A stretch of 20,378 nucleotides of DNA from JABIKK01 sp964622835 (GCA_964622835.1 CAZUSA010000006.1:1-20378), one strand, 5' to 3'. Positions 1-7,395 are shown, numbered from the stretch's first letter. The notes: generated by a model from the letters alone, not told the origin. Made by a program: numbers and translations.

Positions 1-1892
1 GAACAAGAACTTCCTAAACTTTTACAACGGTATTCTGTGCAACGAGCAGGATTTTCATAAACATCTTCATCATATCGTGGATCATCAGTGCATTCTCCAC
101 AACGATCTCCGCCAAGAGGTGCTTGCCATGGTTGGCAATGGACAGTAACATGTTTTTCACGAGTATTTCCACCAAAAACGCCACCAAAGAACCAACTAAA
201 AACCTTACCAATATAGGGTATTTCCCCTAACCATTCTAAAAATTCATTCAAGGGCTTCCAATGAAAAAAATCCAACCGTATATCTTCTCTCAGTCTTTCA
301 ACTTCACCTTTTTTAATATTAAACATCCAACCCATGTTAGCAGTCATTCCTGCATGAACACCATAAACAGGCAAGGCATCAATATATGCACCGGGAAGGT
401 TCTTTGGTGAAGGCCCTTTAGATAACCCTGCCCAAACCACTCGCATACCACCTGTAGTAAATTCTTCAACAATATTAATGTCAGCTCCACAATCTCCGAA
501 CGCTCTACAGTAATCATTTGCTCTTTTAATATAGGCTACATTTTGGCAGATGCAATTTTTCACACATTCATAACTGTCCCAACGAGTTTCTCGCGCATAA
601 ATAACTTTGCAAGTACTCCTGCCTTTTTTACATTGTGCAGTATTTTCTTCATTTTCACCATTCCAAAAATCAGAGCCTTTATCAACAGTCATTAAAGAAA
701 CTAATTTCTTTTTAGGATCATCAAACTCATTATCTTTAGGGTGCACCAAAACAGTGTTATCGCCATCTTGAAAGTTGTTGTAATGTTGAGGATTTATTTT
801 AGGAAAAGTATCAAGGACTTTACAACTAGCATAGGTAAACAGTTCACCGTTTTTTGTCTCATTCAATTGCACACATATTTCTTCTCGAAAATCTTTACAT
901 TCTTCAACATGTTCTTCACCATTAATACAATAATGCCTATAGTGTATACTCCCTGGCCTATCACTAAACCCTCCTGTACTAGGATCATAGGTACACCATG
1001 CTTCTCCATTTTTTTTGTACCCACCGATAGCTGTATCATACGTTTCTGTTCCGGGAAAATCAACAGTATCAACACAATCAATGTTTTGACAGTAAGCATC
1101 CTCACCTTCTTCTTTACATATAGTACTACCAACAGAAGAGCCAGCGTTACAATCTTCAACAAGATCTTCTTTGTTGCCACACGAGTCGTACCAATAGGCA
1201 TCTTCATTGTTTTCTCCACCACAGCTTTTGTATGCGTGTGATTCACAAGAACAGTCTAAATTTTCATTACTACAGTAAACATCAGTATAAAATCCTTCAC
1301 TGGTACTGTCATCAAATTCTAGTCCACTTGTTACACATGATTCTTGTACAGTCCAAGAACATGCCGTGTCAAATAATCCTGCTTGCGTTACACAACATCC
1401 TTCATTACTTTCAGACGTTTGGGCAAGACATTGTATTTCATCCGTAATGCTGGGATCCCAATAATCTTCATAGTCTTCTGTAGGAAAATATTCTGTAATA
1501 AGAAGTTCACACGATGCTTGTGATGTTGAAATAAAAGAGCTTCCAAATTGACAACAGCCAGGCTGACATGAAGAAAGAGTTTCACAAGCAGCACCTTGAA
1601 AAAAAGCACTCGTTGAAGAGGCATCACAACTTGCTTGCCCTACAGAATCGCTACATGTTCCATCACTACCATCAACACAACAGCCAACAGAACAATAACT
1701 TGTTTGTTCACAGCTTATTGGCGACCATTGTGCTGTAGGATCACAGTTTGCTTGTGTTGTAGGAAAACAATAGCTTCCATCACCATCAAATTGACAACAT
1801 CCTGTGTCTTGTCCGGTAACAAGAGTAATAAAAAAAAGTGTGAGAAGAGAGGATAATAAAATAAAACGTTGTGATTGAGATAATATAACCAT
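1..1892 (-). CDS. Secreted cysteine-rich protein, 3'-truncated by window edge
   Basis: An unbroken frame starts at ATG 1892 and is still open at base 1, giving 630 codons; the C-terminus lies outside the window. Residues 1-27 look like a Sec signal peptide: a short polar start, a hydrophobic core FILLSSLLTLFFITLV, and a likely cut near VTG|QDT. Four loose repeats follow, each opening with a Gly-Cys-Cys motif (residues 31-33, 70-72, 112-114, 165-167) and containing a later Q-(A/E)-x-C motif (TTQANC, VGQASC, TSQASC, TVQESC). I count about 47 Cys in 630 residues. The later part (from about residue 200) is acidic with scattered Cys pairs and contains an aromatic stretch around residues 565-590. 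Export implies disulfide-stabilised repeats on the cell surface. The start is supported by a TATA box at 1932-1939 and a GAGGGTG Shine-Dalgarno-like sequence before the ATG; an in-frame GTG at 1898 is less likely. Similar Cys-rich exported proteins are common in DPANN genomes; the function is unknown. Confidence 0.85.
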   Translation of the reverse strand, partial: MVILSQSQRFILLSSLLTLFFITLVTGQDTGCCQFDGDGSYCFPTTQANCDPTAQWSPISCEQTSYCSVGCCVDGSDGTCSDSVGQASCDASSTSAFFQGAACETLSSCQPGCCQFGSSFISTSQASCELLITEYFPTEDYEDYWDPSITDEIQCLAQTSESNEGCCVTQAGLFDTACSWTVQESCVTSGLEFDDSTSEGFYTDVYCSNENLDCSCESHAYKSCGGENNEDAYWYDSCGNKEDLVEDCNAGSSVGSTICKEEGEDAYCQNIDCVDTVDFPGTETYDTAIGGYKKNGEAWCTYDPSTGGFSDRPGSIHYRHYCINGEEHVEECKDFREEICVQLNETKNGELFTYASCKVLDTFPKINPQHYNNFQDGDNTVLVHPKDNEFDDPKKKLVSLMTVDKGSDFWNGENEENTAQCKKGRSTCKVIYARETRWDSYECVKNCICQNVAYIKRANDYCRAFGDCGADINIVEEFTTGGMRVVWAGLSKGPSPKNLPGAYIDALPVYGVHAGMTANMGWMFNIKKGEVERLREDIRLDFFHWKPLNEFLEWLGEIPYIGKVFSWFFGGVFGGNTREKHVTVHCQPWQAPLGGDRCGECTDDPRYDEDVYENPARCTEYRCKSLGSSC

Positions 1893-1931
1893 TGACACCC
1901 TCTTTTTGCTGCTGAAATGCGTCAATAGGAG

Positions 1932-1939
1932 AATATAAA
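1932..1939 (-). promoter_or_regulatory. TATA box of the Cys-rich protein gene
   Basis: TTTATATT on the minus strand sits just after the PCNA stop codon. Initiation about 25 bp downstream would fall near 1907, leaving a leader of about 15 nt that holds the GAGGGTG ribosome-binding sequence. This is one of the few first genes here that seems to have a leader. Confidence 0.5.
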
Positions 1940-1946
1940 CATTTCT

Positions 1947-2696
1947 CTAATCGTGTGCAACTCGTGGAGCAAGAACGAAGCCAAGATTGAGTTTATCTTG
2001 AACAAGATAGTCTATACGTAAAGGATAATCATTACCAAATTGCAATTTCACTCTACTTGCAAGTTTGCCACCTTTAATGATTTTTTTTAAGTATTCAATA
2101 CTATATTTTGCTTTACATTCATCGGGTGTTGTTAATGTTACTTTGGTATCATCTGCTTTTTGTACTTCTGCTGATACATTACTCAAATTGTTTTCTCCTT
2201 CTATATGGAATGATTCTCCCATTGCTTTCAAAACAACAGCATCTGCAATGACGTCTGCATCTTGTATTGCTTCATCAAACACAGTACTTGTTGTTTCTAC
2301 GGTTGCTGCAAAATTTAAGTCAGGAACGCGTTGTTCTTTTTCGTCAATATCTATAAGTGCTAAGTTAAATGTTCGTGTATTATCCCCTTTCAGTTGTACT
2401 TTTAATTTGTTTTTTTCTTCATCTAATTCTAATGTTAATATGTCTGAAGGTTTTACTCGTTTTAAGACAGCTTTTAATGAATCTAAACTAACACAAATTT
2501 TTTGGGGTTTATCAACGGTGTATTCGCTGAATGCTGAACTAAATAATTTAAAATCTACCATGGCAACGTTTGCCGGGTCCATTGCTACTAGATCTATTTT
2601 TTCTGTATCAATACTAAAGCGTACTTCATTGACGATTTCAGAGATGACATTGATAGAATCAACAAGGGTTCTTGGTTCTGCTAGAGTTAATTTCAT
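1947..2696 (-). CDS. pcn: DNA polymerase sliding clamp (PCNA)
   Basis: This is the ring-shaped processivity factor that tethers replicative polymerase, FEN1, ligase and other PIP-box proteins to DNA. The protein is 249 residues, the usual archaeal PCNA length. It begins with the typical MKLTLAEP and contains VAMDPANVAMVDF (about residues 37-49), the inter-domain connecting loop (about 115-130), and a C-terminal LAPRV segment that in the family helps form the PIP-docking surface. A longer reading from GTG 2705 is possible, but ATG 2696 matches the family N-terminus and lies 27 bp after a TATA box, so I use 2696. The gene follows the OB-fold protein gene but has its own promoter. A single PCNA gene implies a homotrimer, unless other copies exist elsewhere. 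Identification is secure. Confidence 0.96.
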   Translation of the reverse strand: MKLTLAEPRTLVDSINVISEIVNEVRFSIDTEKIDLVAMDPANVAMVDFKLFSSAFSEYTVDKPQKICVSLDSLKAVLKRVKPSDILTLELDEEKNKLKVQLKGDNTRTFNLALIDIDEKEQRVPDLNFAATVETTSTVFDEAIQDADVIADAVVLKAMGESFHIEGENNLSNVSAEVQKADDTKVTLTTPDECKAKYSIEYLKKIIKGGKLASRVKLQFGNDYPLRIDYLVQDKLNLGFVLAPRVAHD

Positions 2697-2722
2697 GGTA
2701 CGCACTGATGCTGTATATGCAG

Positions 2723-2730
2723 TTTATAAG
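2723..2730 (-). promoter_or_regulatory. TATA box of PCNA
   Basis: CTTATAAA on the minus strand, 26-27 bp before ATG 2696, predicts a transcript that is leaderless or nearly so. It supports ATG 2696 over GTG 2705, which would lie only 17 bp from the box. Confidence 0.6.
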
Positions 2731-2751
2731 TATTCTCGCACGGGAGTATAG

Positions 2752-3072
2752 TTAATTATAAAGGGTGTCGTTGAGACGGCGAAGAACCTCTAGATCCATG
2801 CCCTCAAGGTTTTGGAGAAGTTCTGCATGTAATTCCACGCCTTGTTCATAGGGTGTCATGCGACCGAAGACGCGAAGGACTCCATTGTCTTGGACGACAG
2901 GTTTTGGATCTAAGGTAGTAATATTAACGAAGAGTTCGCCACTGCCATCACCGATAAGAAAGCCAGTATCTCGTTGAGAAACAACCGTTCCTGTTATGGC
3001 TACTTTAATGTCTGTTGTACTAACAGTACTAATACGTTTTTCTTTGAAGGGTGTTCGGCGAAAGTCTGCCAT
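2752..3072 (-). CDS. Small OB-fold nucleic-acid-binding protein (RPA-like)
   Basis: A 106-residue protein. After a basic N-terminus (FRRTPFKEKR), residues 20-75 look like an OB-fold: DIKVAITGTVVSQRD, then GFLIGDGSGELFVNI, then VLRVFGRM. The GFLIGDGSGELFV strand-turn-strand is typical of the RPA32/RPA14-like or nucleic-acid-binding OB families. A C-terminal helix (residues 85-105, LLQNLEGMDLEVLRRL) could mediate oligomerisation. It starts 2 nt after the TFS stop and precedes PCNA, so a role in single-stranded DNA or RNA binding alongside replication or transcription is reasonable. It is too small to be a full RPA70 and could be an RPA small-subunit equivalent. The exact partner is unknown. Confidence 0.75.
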   Translation of the reverse strand: MADFRRTPFKEKRISTVSTTDIKVAITGTVVSQRDTGFLIGDGSGELFVNITTLDPKPVVQDNGVLRVFGRMTPYEQGVELHAELLQNLEGMDLEVLRRLNDTLYN

Positions 3073-3074
3073 GA

Positions 3075-3395
3075 TTAGTATTCACGCCATGTGTGGTTGC
3101 ATTTGACACATTTAAAAAATCGTGTTTCTGCTTCGTCACCAGCGCGTGTTTGAACAAGCCAAAAGTATGCTTTTCCGTGTGAACATTTTGGACAGTCTTC
3201 ATTGATTTTTGGTAAAACTTCTATTTTTTTATCAACGATATCGACGAGTGCTTTTTTTCCGTTGCCAACTTTTTCTGTGAGAACAATGTTTTCTTTTCTT
3301 GTACTAACCCATCCACAGGAGTTGCATGCAAAGACGGTTTTTTTGTCTTCTTTTTTTGGTATGAGCATAGAGCTGCATTTATCACAAAATTTCAT
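3075..3395 (-). CDS. tfs: Transcription factor S (TFS), TFIIS/RPB9-like RNA cleavage factor
   Basis: TFS rescues backtracked archaeal RNA polymerase by stimulating transcript cleavage in the active site. The 106-residue length is normal for the family. There are two zinc ribbons: N-terminal Cys4/Cys7/Cys24/Cys27 (CDKC, CNSC) and C-terminal Cys68/Cys71/Cys96/Cys99 (CPKC, CVKC). The tip of the second ribbon carries TRAGDEAETRFF, with the Asp87-Glu88 pair that is catalytic in TFIIS/TFS, so this looks like an active cleavage factor and not an inhibitory paralogue. Its ATG overlaps the TGA of the signal peptidase gene (ATGA, 3392-3395), implying translational coupling. RpoL is encoded two genes upstream in the same run. 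Confidence 0.95.
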   Translation of the reverse strand: MKFCDKCSSMLIPKKEDKKTVFACNSCGWVSTRKENIVLTEKVGNGKKALVDIVDKKIEVLPKINEDCPKCSHGKAYFWLVQTRAGDEAETRFFKCVKCNHTWREY

Positions 3396-3967
3396 AAGAC
3401 GCCTCCAAGATTAAACAAGTCAACAAACCAAATTTTAACCCATCCTAACAAAGGCAACCTAAAGACAGCTTTGCCGGTACGAGCTACTTGTGCTGCAGTA
3501 ACTGCTGTATCTTCCCGATGGTTGTTATCTCCTTTAGTTATGAAAGCTTCACCTTCCAGCGCAACGACGCGATGTATGATAGGATTACTATGTAATGATG
3601 TTTCGTACACCAGTACGTCGCCCATTTTAATAGATTTAGGTGCTACGCCCTTGAGGAACATGATATCGCCTTTATTAAATCCGTTCGTAAATGCATATTC
3701 TGTAAAAAGTTCTTTTGTAATACCCTGTTCTTCGTACCAGTCACCTTGCGTTTCCCACCAAGCGTCAAAGTCTAATCCATTATGTTCCATGCTACCACTA
3801 ACAACGGCAACTAAGGGAAATGATGTTCCAAGCAATAATCCTAAACCAGGATAGATAATGAATTTTACTAAGATAAATGCTAAAAGAAGGTTAACAAGCC
3901 AAGAAGCAAAACTATCATCATACCAGATGAAGTGCCATAATTTTTTAAGAGGGCCTGTGTGTTTCAC
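3392..3967 (-). CDS. Signal peptidase I, archaeal/ER type (S26B)
   Basis: A membrane serine protease that removes Sec signal peptides. A hydrophobic segment at residues 22-48 forms a membrane anchor. The catalytic Ser59 is in SGSM, and the general-base residue is His132 in IIHRV, in place of the bacterial Lys, which marks the archaeal/ER Ser-His class. Asp147 (KGDNNH) and Asp153 are in the conserved region that supplies the acidic residue. The 191-residue length is normal. The start is GTG 3967, 11 nt after the RpoL stop; no strong Shine-Dalgarno sequence is visible. The gene ends in an ATGA overlap with TFS. Placing a secretion protease between two transcription genes is a compact-genome arrangement and not obviously functional. 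The Cys-rich proteins at both window ends are plausible substrates. Confidence 0.93.
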   Translation of the reverse strand: MKHTGPLKKLWHFIWYDDSFASWLVNLLLAFILVKFIIYPGLGLLLGTSFPLVAVVSGSMEHNGLDFDAWWETQGDWYEEQGITKELFTEYAFTNGFNKGDIMFLKGVAPKSIKMGDVLVYETSLHSNPIIHRVVALEGEAFITKGDNNHREDTAVTAAQVARTGKAVFRLPLLGWVKIWFVDLFNLGGVL

Positions 3968-3978
3968 CGTGAGAATGG

Positions 3979-4248
3979 TTACAGCGCTTTTGTTTTTTCT
4001 TTAATTGTTTTTGCGGCAGTTTTAAGTCGAGCTACTGCGTCAAGTAGTGTTTTCTTGGCATCACCTTTACTTACTTCGAGAGTAAGAATGGGATCGCTTG
4101 TGAGGCTGTGTTCAATAGAGTATCCAGCAATGGCAATGCTTTTGTCTTGCCAGAGTTCTTTTTTGAGAACGTTACAAAAGGTGTGGCCTTCGCCGCCAAT
4201 CTGTATTTTAAGTCGTTGTTTGTCGTTTTCTATTGCTGTGATATCCAT
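3979..4248 (-). CDS. rpoL: DNA-directed RNA polymerase subunit L (Rpb11-like)
   Basis: RpoL pairs with RpoD in the alpha-like assembly platform of archaeal RNA polymerase. From ATG 4248 the protein is 89 residues, the usual size. It shows the family core: GEGHTFCNVLKKELW (residues 19-33, the conserved heterodimer helix) and IAGYSIEHSLTSDPIL (about 38-54), followed by a helical C-terminus. An upstream TTG at 4263 would add five residues, but ATG 4248 lies 23 bp after a TATA-like box and matches family starts. The gene heads the run RpoL > signal peptidase > TFS > OB protein. Confidence 0.94.
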   Translation of the reverse strand: MDITAIENDKQRLKIQIGGEGHTFCNVLKKELWQDKSIAIAGYSIEHSLTSDPILTLEVSKGDAKKTLLDAVARLKTAAKTIKEKTKAL

Positions 4249-4270
4249 TGATGGGCGGTACAATGAGGGC

Positions 4271-4278
4271 TTTAAAAA
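4271..4278 (-). promoter_or_regulatory. TATA box of rpoL
   Basis: TTTTTAAA on the minus strand, 22 nt before ATG 4248, predicts a leaderless transcript. The box lies between the start of rpoL and the end of the methyltransferase gene (stop at 4294), so the rpoL operon can be transcribed independently of the upstream run. Confidence 0.55.
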
Positions 4279-4293
4279 GGTTTCTGAGTGTGT

Positions 4294-4923
4294 CTATTGT
4301 GGTTCTAAGCACCAAACGCCAACGTCAACGTAATGAACGTCTTTCTTCCAGAAGGCATAGCCTTTTCCGGGTTGTTTTCTCAAGGGAAATTTATACGTTT
4401 TTTTATACGTGATAGACCATCCTTCATCACTAACAAATTGTTCGATGAATCGTTTTGTATCTGCTTTGTGAAATGAATAGATTTTTTGTGCACATTTCAT
4501 GCCTTGTAATAAGAATGCTTTATCAGCATGGGTTTTTTTAACACCAAATGGTGGATTTTGTAGAATCACATCAACGTCTGTAGAAAAAGAGAGTATGTCT
4601 TTCTGAAGAAACGTTGTTGTAAAAGAACACCCAAGTTCTTTCTCAAGGGTTATAAGATTCTTTTTTGTAAGTGCTATTGCATCTGGATCAACGTCTAAAA
4701 AGACAACACTCGTAGCGCCTAATAATAATGCTCCAATACCAAAGATACCATTTCCACAGCCTAAGTCTGCTATGGTTTTTCCTTCTATATCACCTTGCAT
4801 GGTTGCATGCCATAAAAGATCTGCTGCAATGCCTGATTCTGTTTGATATTGTTCAAGAGAAAGATGTTGCTTCGTAAACGTATCTAATTGTGATAAATAA
4901 ATTTCTAGTTCTTTCTTTTTCAT
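4294..4923 (-). CDS. METTL5-like N6-adenine rRNA methyltransferase
   Basis: A Rossmann-fold SAM-dependent methyltransferase of 209 residues. The early LSLEQYQTES (residues 21-30) resembles the LEQYxT signature of METTL5 and its archaeal homologues. The SAM-binding loop is DLGCGNGIFGIGALLLGA (53-70), the acidic end of strand 2 is FLDVDPDA (75-82), and the catalytic NPPF is at 123-126, the motif of enzymes that methylate exocyclic amines of adenine. METTL5 makes m6A in small-subunit rRNA with partner TRMT112; archaeal homologues are presumed to act on 16S rRNA, which is inference here. The C-terminal KKTYKFPLRKQ is basic and may bind RNA. The gene starts 11 nt after the MBF1 stop, so the two are probably co-transcribed. 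Confidence 0.85.
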   Translation of the reverse strand: MKKKELEIYLSQLDTFTKQHLSLEQYQTESGIAADLLWHATMQGDIEGKTIADLGCGNGIFGIGALLLGATSVVFLDVDPDAIALTKKNLITLEKELGCSFTTTFLQKDILSFSTDVDVILQNPPFGVKKTHADKAFLLQGMKCAQKIYSFHKADTKRFIEQFVSDEGWSITYKKTYKFPLRKQPGKGYAFWKKDVHYVDVGVWCLEPQ

Positions 4924-4934
4924 AGAAGTAACCG

Positions 4935-5408
4935 TTAGTTTCTTTTTTTAAATTTAACGAGGTCACCAACGGTCAAATCCCCATCATGTAAGTTGAAGGG
5001 TATACGTGCATCTGAGTCTTCGTAGTTTTCAACGATGTGAATATCTAGTATTCGTTCTATTTTTTGTGCTGTCCTTAAATCGGGTTTCATAAGATTTGCT
5101 TCTATTTTATGTATCATACTTGCTTTGAGTCCTGCCATTTTTGCAAAGTCTTTTTGGTGAACATTGCGTTTTTCACGTGCTTGTTTAATTAACAGACCTG
5201 CACCTTCTATGACAAAACTTACAGATTCTTCTACATAGATTTTTCGAGGAATACGTGGTCGTTCAGAATAGGATGTAACATTAGACTGTTCAAGGACAAC
5301 ACTGTTACCAAAGGTTTTACATCGTTGACATAATTGGAGTAATGAACCCTCTACAATGACGGGATCAAGCCGTCCAGTAGCAACACCACACATTTCACAA
5401 TCGTTCAT
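4935..5408 (-). CDS. Multiprotein bridging factor 1 homologue (aMBF1)
   Basis: A transcription-associated protein of 157 residues with an N-terminal zinc ribbon (Cys4, Cys7, Cys27, Cys30) and a helix-turn-helix domain of the Cro/XRE type at about residues 70-125 (AGLLIKQAREKRNVHQKDFA, then MAGLKASMIHKIEANLMKP). Eukaryotic MBF1 bridges TBP and activators; archaeal MBF1 has the same architecture and has been linked to translation and the ribosome. A basic KFKKRN ends the protein. The frame extends to GTG 5417, but ATG 5408 is preceded at good distance by AGGTGA, so I use 5408. The upstream thioredoxin-like gene ends at 5418, making this an internal operon gene. Confidence 0.92.
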   Translation of the reverse strand: MNDCEMCGVATGRLDPVIVEGSLLQLCQRCKTFGNSVVLEQSNVTSYSERPRIPRKIYVEESVSFVIEGAGLLIKQAREKRNVHQKDFAKMAGLKASMIHKIEANLMKPDLRTAQKIERILDIHIVENYEDSDARIPFNLHDGDLTVGDLVKFKKRN

Positions 5409-5413
5409 AATAA

Positions 5414-5419
5414 TCACCT
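5414..5419 (-). promoter_or_regulatory. Shine-Dalgarno of MBF1, deciding the start
   Basis: AGGTGA on the minus strand, five bases before ATG 5408, overlaps the TAG of the upstream gene. It matches the archaeal 16S 3' end complement (GGAGGTGATC) and favours ATG 5408 over GTG 5417, which is part of the site itself. Confidence 0.7.
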
Positions 5420-6125
5420 ATGTGCTACAAACGGGGAACGCAGCACTACCATATGAGAAGCAGAGCTCATTAATTAATGCTTCCTTTTTCGTGAGTCCGG
5501 GGAAGACTTTTTTCTCTACAACCAATGAAGGGAACTCTGTAATGCCATAGTTTTCTTTCAAAATCTGTATCATAGGCTCGTCAAAATTGACATCGAGTGA
5601 GAAGATAAGGAGTTTATCACCAAAGATATCTTTGAGATAAGTGAGGATATGTCCTTGAGCGCTACAGTCCAAACAGGATTCATCAACTTCATAAAAGAAG
5701 AGGATATTGGCAATGTCACTGGGACAGACATTTTGTGCTTCTCGTGCGAGTAACCAGTAGCGTATTTCAGTCAACATATAGTCTCGTTTGATTAAGTTAA
5801 AGTCGCCTTCTTCTGATCCTGCCATATAATTTTCTAATTTTATTCGTGAATTTTCAAGATCATAGATATTACGTTCAAGACTACCTAACAAAGCATTACA
5901 GTTTTTTTCTTCTTGTCCTGTTAAATAGAGCAATTGCATTTGAAGACTTTCATATTCTATTTGTTGGAGTTCGATGGCATCGCGTGTAAAACCAAGACGT
6001 TCTTCACTTAGTGCTGTACCAATAAGTATACCAATAGAAAAAATAATGAATGTAATAAGTAATGCCAAACCATGTTTGCGTACATCAAATTGTCTATTCA
6101 CACTAAAAGGGTTTTTTTCAGCCAT
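5418..6125 (-). CDS. Membrane-anchored thioredoxin-fold protein with CxxC
   Basis: A 235-residue protein. The N-terminus is polar and basic (VNRQFDVRKHG), then one membrane helix at about residues 19-39 (GLALLITFIIFSIGILIG), which by the positive-inside rule places the remainder outside the cell. Residues 45-130 are a helical, probably coiled-coil stalk. Residues 138-215 have thioredoxin-fold features: a hydrophobic strand ILFFYEV, then CLDC at 151-154 where an active site is expected, strand LLIFSLDV, and FP at 198-199 at the cis-Pro position. Extra Cys at 76, 134, 222 and 233 could form structural disulfides or resolve the active site. An extracellular thiol-disulfide role (Dsb-like oxidase, isomerase or reductase) is inference. 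The start at ATG 6125 is chosen because GGTGG lies just upstream; a TTG start at 6158 would overlap the GT2 gene. Confidence 0.75.
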   Translation of the reverse strand: MAEKNPFSVNRQFDVRKHGLALLITFIIFSIGILIGTALSEERLGFTRDAIELQQIEYESLQMQLLYLTGQEEKNCNALLGSLERNIYDLENSRIKLENYMAGSEEGDFNLIKRDYMLTEIRYWLLAREAQNVCPSDIANILFFYEVDESCLDCSAQGHILTYLKDIFGDKLLIFSLDVNFDEPMIQILKENYGITEFPSLVVEKKVFPGLTKKEALINELCFSYGSAAFPVCST

Positions 6126-6129
6126 GATA

Positions 6130-7395
6130 TTACCACCGTTGTTTTTTTCCTCGTGCAAGATCTAAGATAACTGACCACCAGACCATGCTTAAGAAAAAGG
6201 GATAGATGACCATGAATAATGCACTTGATGTGACACCACTTGCTGTTACACGCTCTTCCGTATATTTAAATGCGTAAATGATCCATCCAAGACCAAAACC
6301 AAAGAGAACTAAACTAAAAAAAAGGATCATGTAGTTTGCATCAAGAAAGTGTAATCGTGAAACCCATTGTTCTGAAACGAGACGCATGTTAAAGCTAATG
6401 AAACTCATATCATACACATGTAATAAGAATGGTCGAAGCATGTGTTGCCATATGACAAACAACGCAAAGAAGATAGAAACTGTTGCCGCACCTAACACCA
6501 TAGGTAATTGGAAGAGTCCAAATTCTCCGTATTTTTTTGCAAAGAACATTTTTTTGTATAAGTACAAATTCATTAATGTTCCTTTGTACCATCGATTACG
6601 TTGTTGGAACCATGCTTTCATCGTCGTTGGTGCTAGTGTTGTAACACGTGCGTTCATGAGTTGTATAATTTTGTAATTGTGTTTTTGTAGTCGTAAGGCC
6701 ATTTCAAGATCTTCAGTGAGATTGTCTGTTGCAAAGCCTCCCACTTTACGGAGGATAGATGTCCTATATGCTGCAAAGGGTCCTGGTGTAACATGAATAC
6801 AATCTAACATGCTCATGACTTTTTTCAAGAAGAAATTAACAAGATATTCCACGTATTGTAAGTGCAAAACAAAGCGTTTAACAGTACGTAATTTCATTAA
6901 CGGAAGTACCGATGCAACATTTTTATGGCTGAAATAAGGAATCATAATTTTGAGTGTGTTTGGTTTGACGAAACTATCTGCGTCAAGGCAAATGAAGAGT
7001 TCTCCTTTTGCATGTTTCAATGCTGTGTTTAGTGCTGATCCTTTTCCTTTGTTAACAGTATGACGAAGGGATTGTATTGAAATATTTTTGAGTGCAGCTG
7101 CATGTGTTCGTAAAAATTCTTTAATAACGTTAGGAGTACTATCTGTACTGTGATCGTCAACAAGAATGATGTGGAGTTTTTTTCGTGGATAGTCTAATGC
7201 AAGGACAGATTTCAAAGTTGCAACAAGACTTTTTTCTTCATTCCAGATGGGTAATGCAATAGTAACTAATGGCAGACTCTTTGGGAGTTTTCCTGGAGTC
7301 TCATCTTTGATTTTATTTTCTAAAATAACAAGTAACCAAAACACTGCGAAGTATGTGGAAATAAAATACATTACCCATATAGCTAAATCAATCAT
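6130..7395 (-). CDS. Membrane glycosyltransferase family 2, processive type
   Basis: A 421-residue GT-A fold enzyme with an N-terminal membrane helix (about 5-25) and two to three C-terminal membrane helices (from about 295). Visible GT2 motifs: the nucleotide-binding LVDDHSTDST (79-88), the metal-binding DAD in CLDADS (138-140), the acceptor region TPGPFAAYR (203-211), the catalytic-base TED (227-229), and QQRNRW (264-269), the Q(Q/R)xRW signature of processive synthases such as cellulose, hyaluronan and poly-GlcNAc synthases. It therefore probably builds a polysaccharide or glycolipid at the membrane from a nucleotide sugar; the sugar is not predictable. Its ATG overlaps the TGA of scpB (ATGA, 7392-7395), so translation is likely coupled. 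Confidence 0.88.
   Translation of the reverse strand: MIDLAIWVMYFISTYFAVFWLLVILENKIKDETPGKLPKSLPLVTIALPIWNEEKSLVATLKSVLALDYPRKKLHIILVDDHSTDSTPNVIKEFLRTHAAALKNISIQSLRHTVNKGKGSALNTALKHAKGELFICLDADSFVKPNTLKIMIPYFSHKNVASVLPLMKLRTVKRFVLHLQYVEYLVNFFLKKVMSMLDCIHVTPGPFAAYRTSILRKVGGFATDNLTEDLEMALRLQKHNYKIIQLMNARVTTLAPTTMKAWFQQRNRWYKGTLMNLYLYKKMFFAKKYGEFGLFQLPMVLGAATVSIFFALFVIWQHMLRPFLLHVYDMSFISFNMRLVSEQWVSRLHFLDANYMILFFSLVLFGFGLGWIIYAFKYTEERVTASGVTSSALFMVIYPFFLSMVWWSVILDLARGKKQRW
6131..6137 (-). promoter_or_regulatory. Shine-Dalgarno of the thioredoxin-like gene
   Basis: GGTGGTA on the minus strand, within the last codons and stop of the glycosyltransferase gene and a few bases before ATG 6125. It decides the start in favour of MAEKNPF and suggests translation coupled to the upstream gene. 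Confidence 0.55.

Noticed and set aside
741..1241. Plus-strand 166-codon frame over the Cys-rich gene
   Set aside because: It is antisense to an uninterrupted minus-strand frame with a signal peptide, promoter and repeats; its own translation is Phe/Thr/Ile-rich without recognisable features.
863..1246. Minus-strand 127-codon frame
   Set aside because: An out-of-frame shadow of the Cys-rich gene, whose real frame is open through the whole region.
2065..2751. Plus-strand 228-codon frame opposite PCNA
   Set aside because: Antisense shadow of a secure PCNA gene; no family features.
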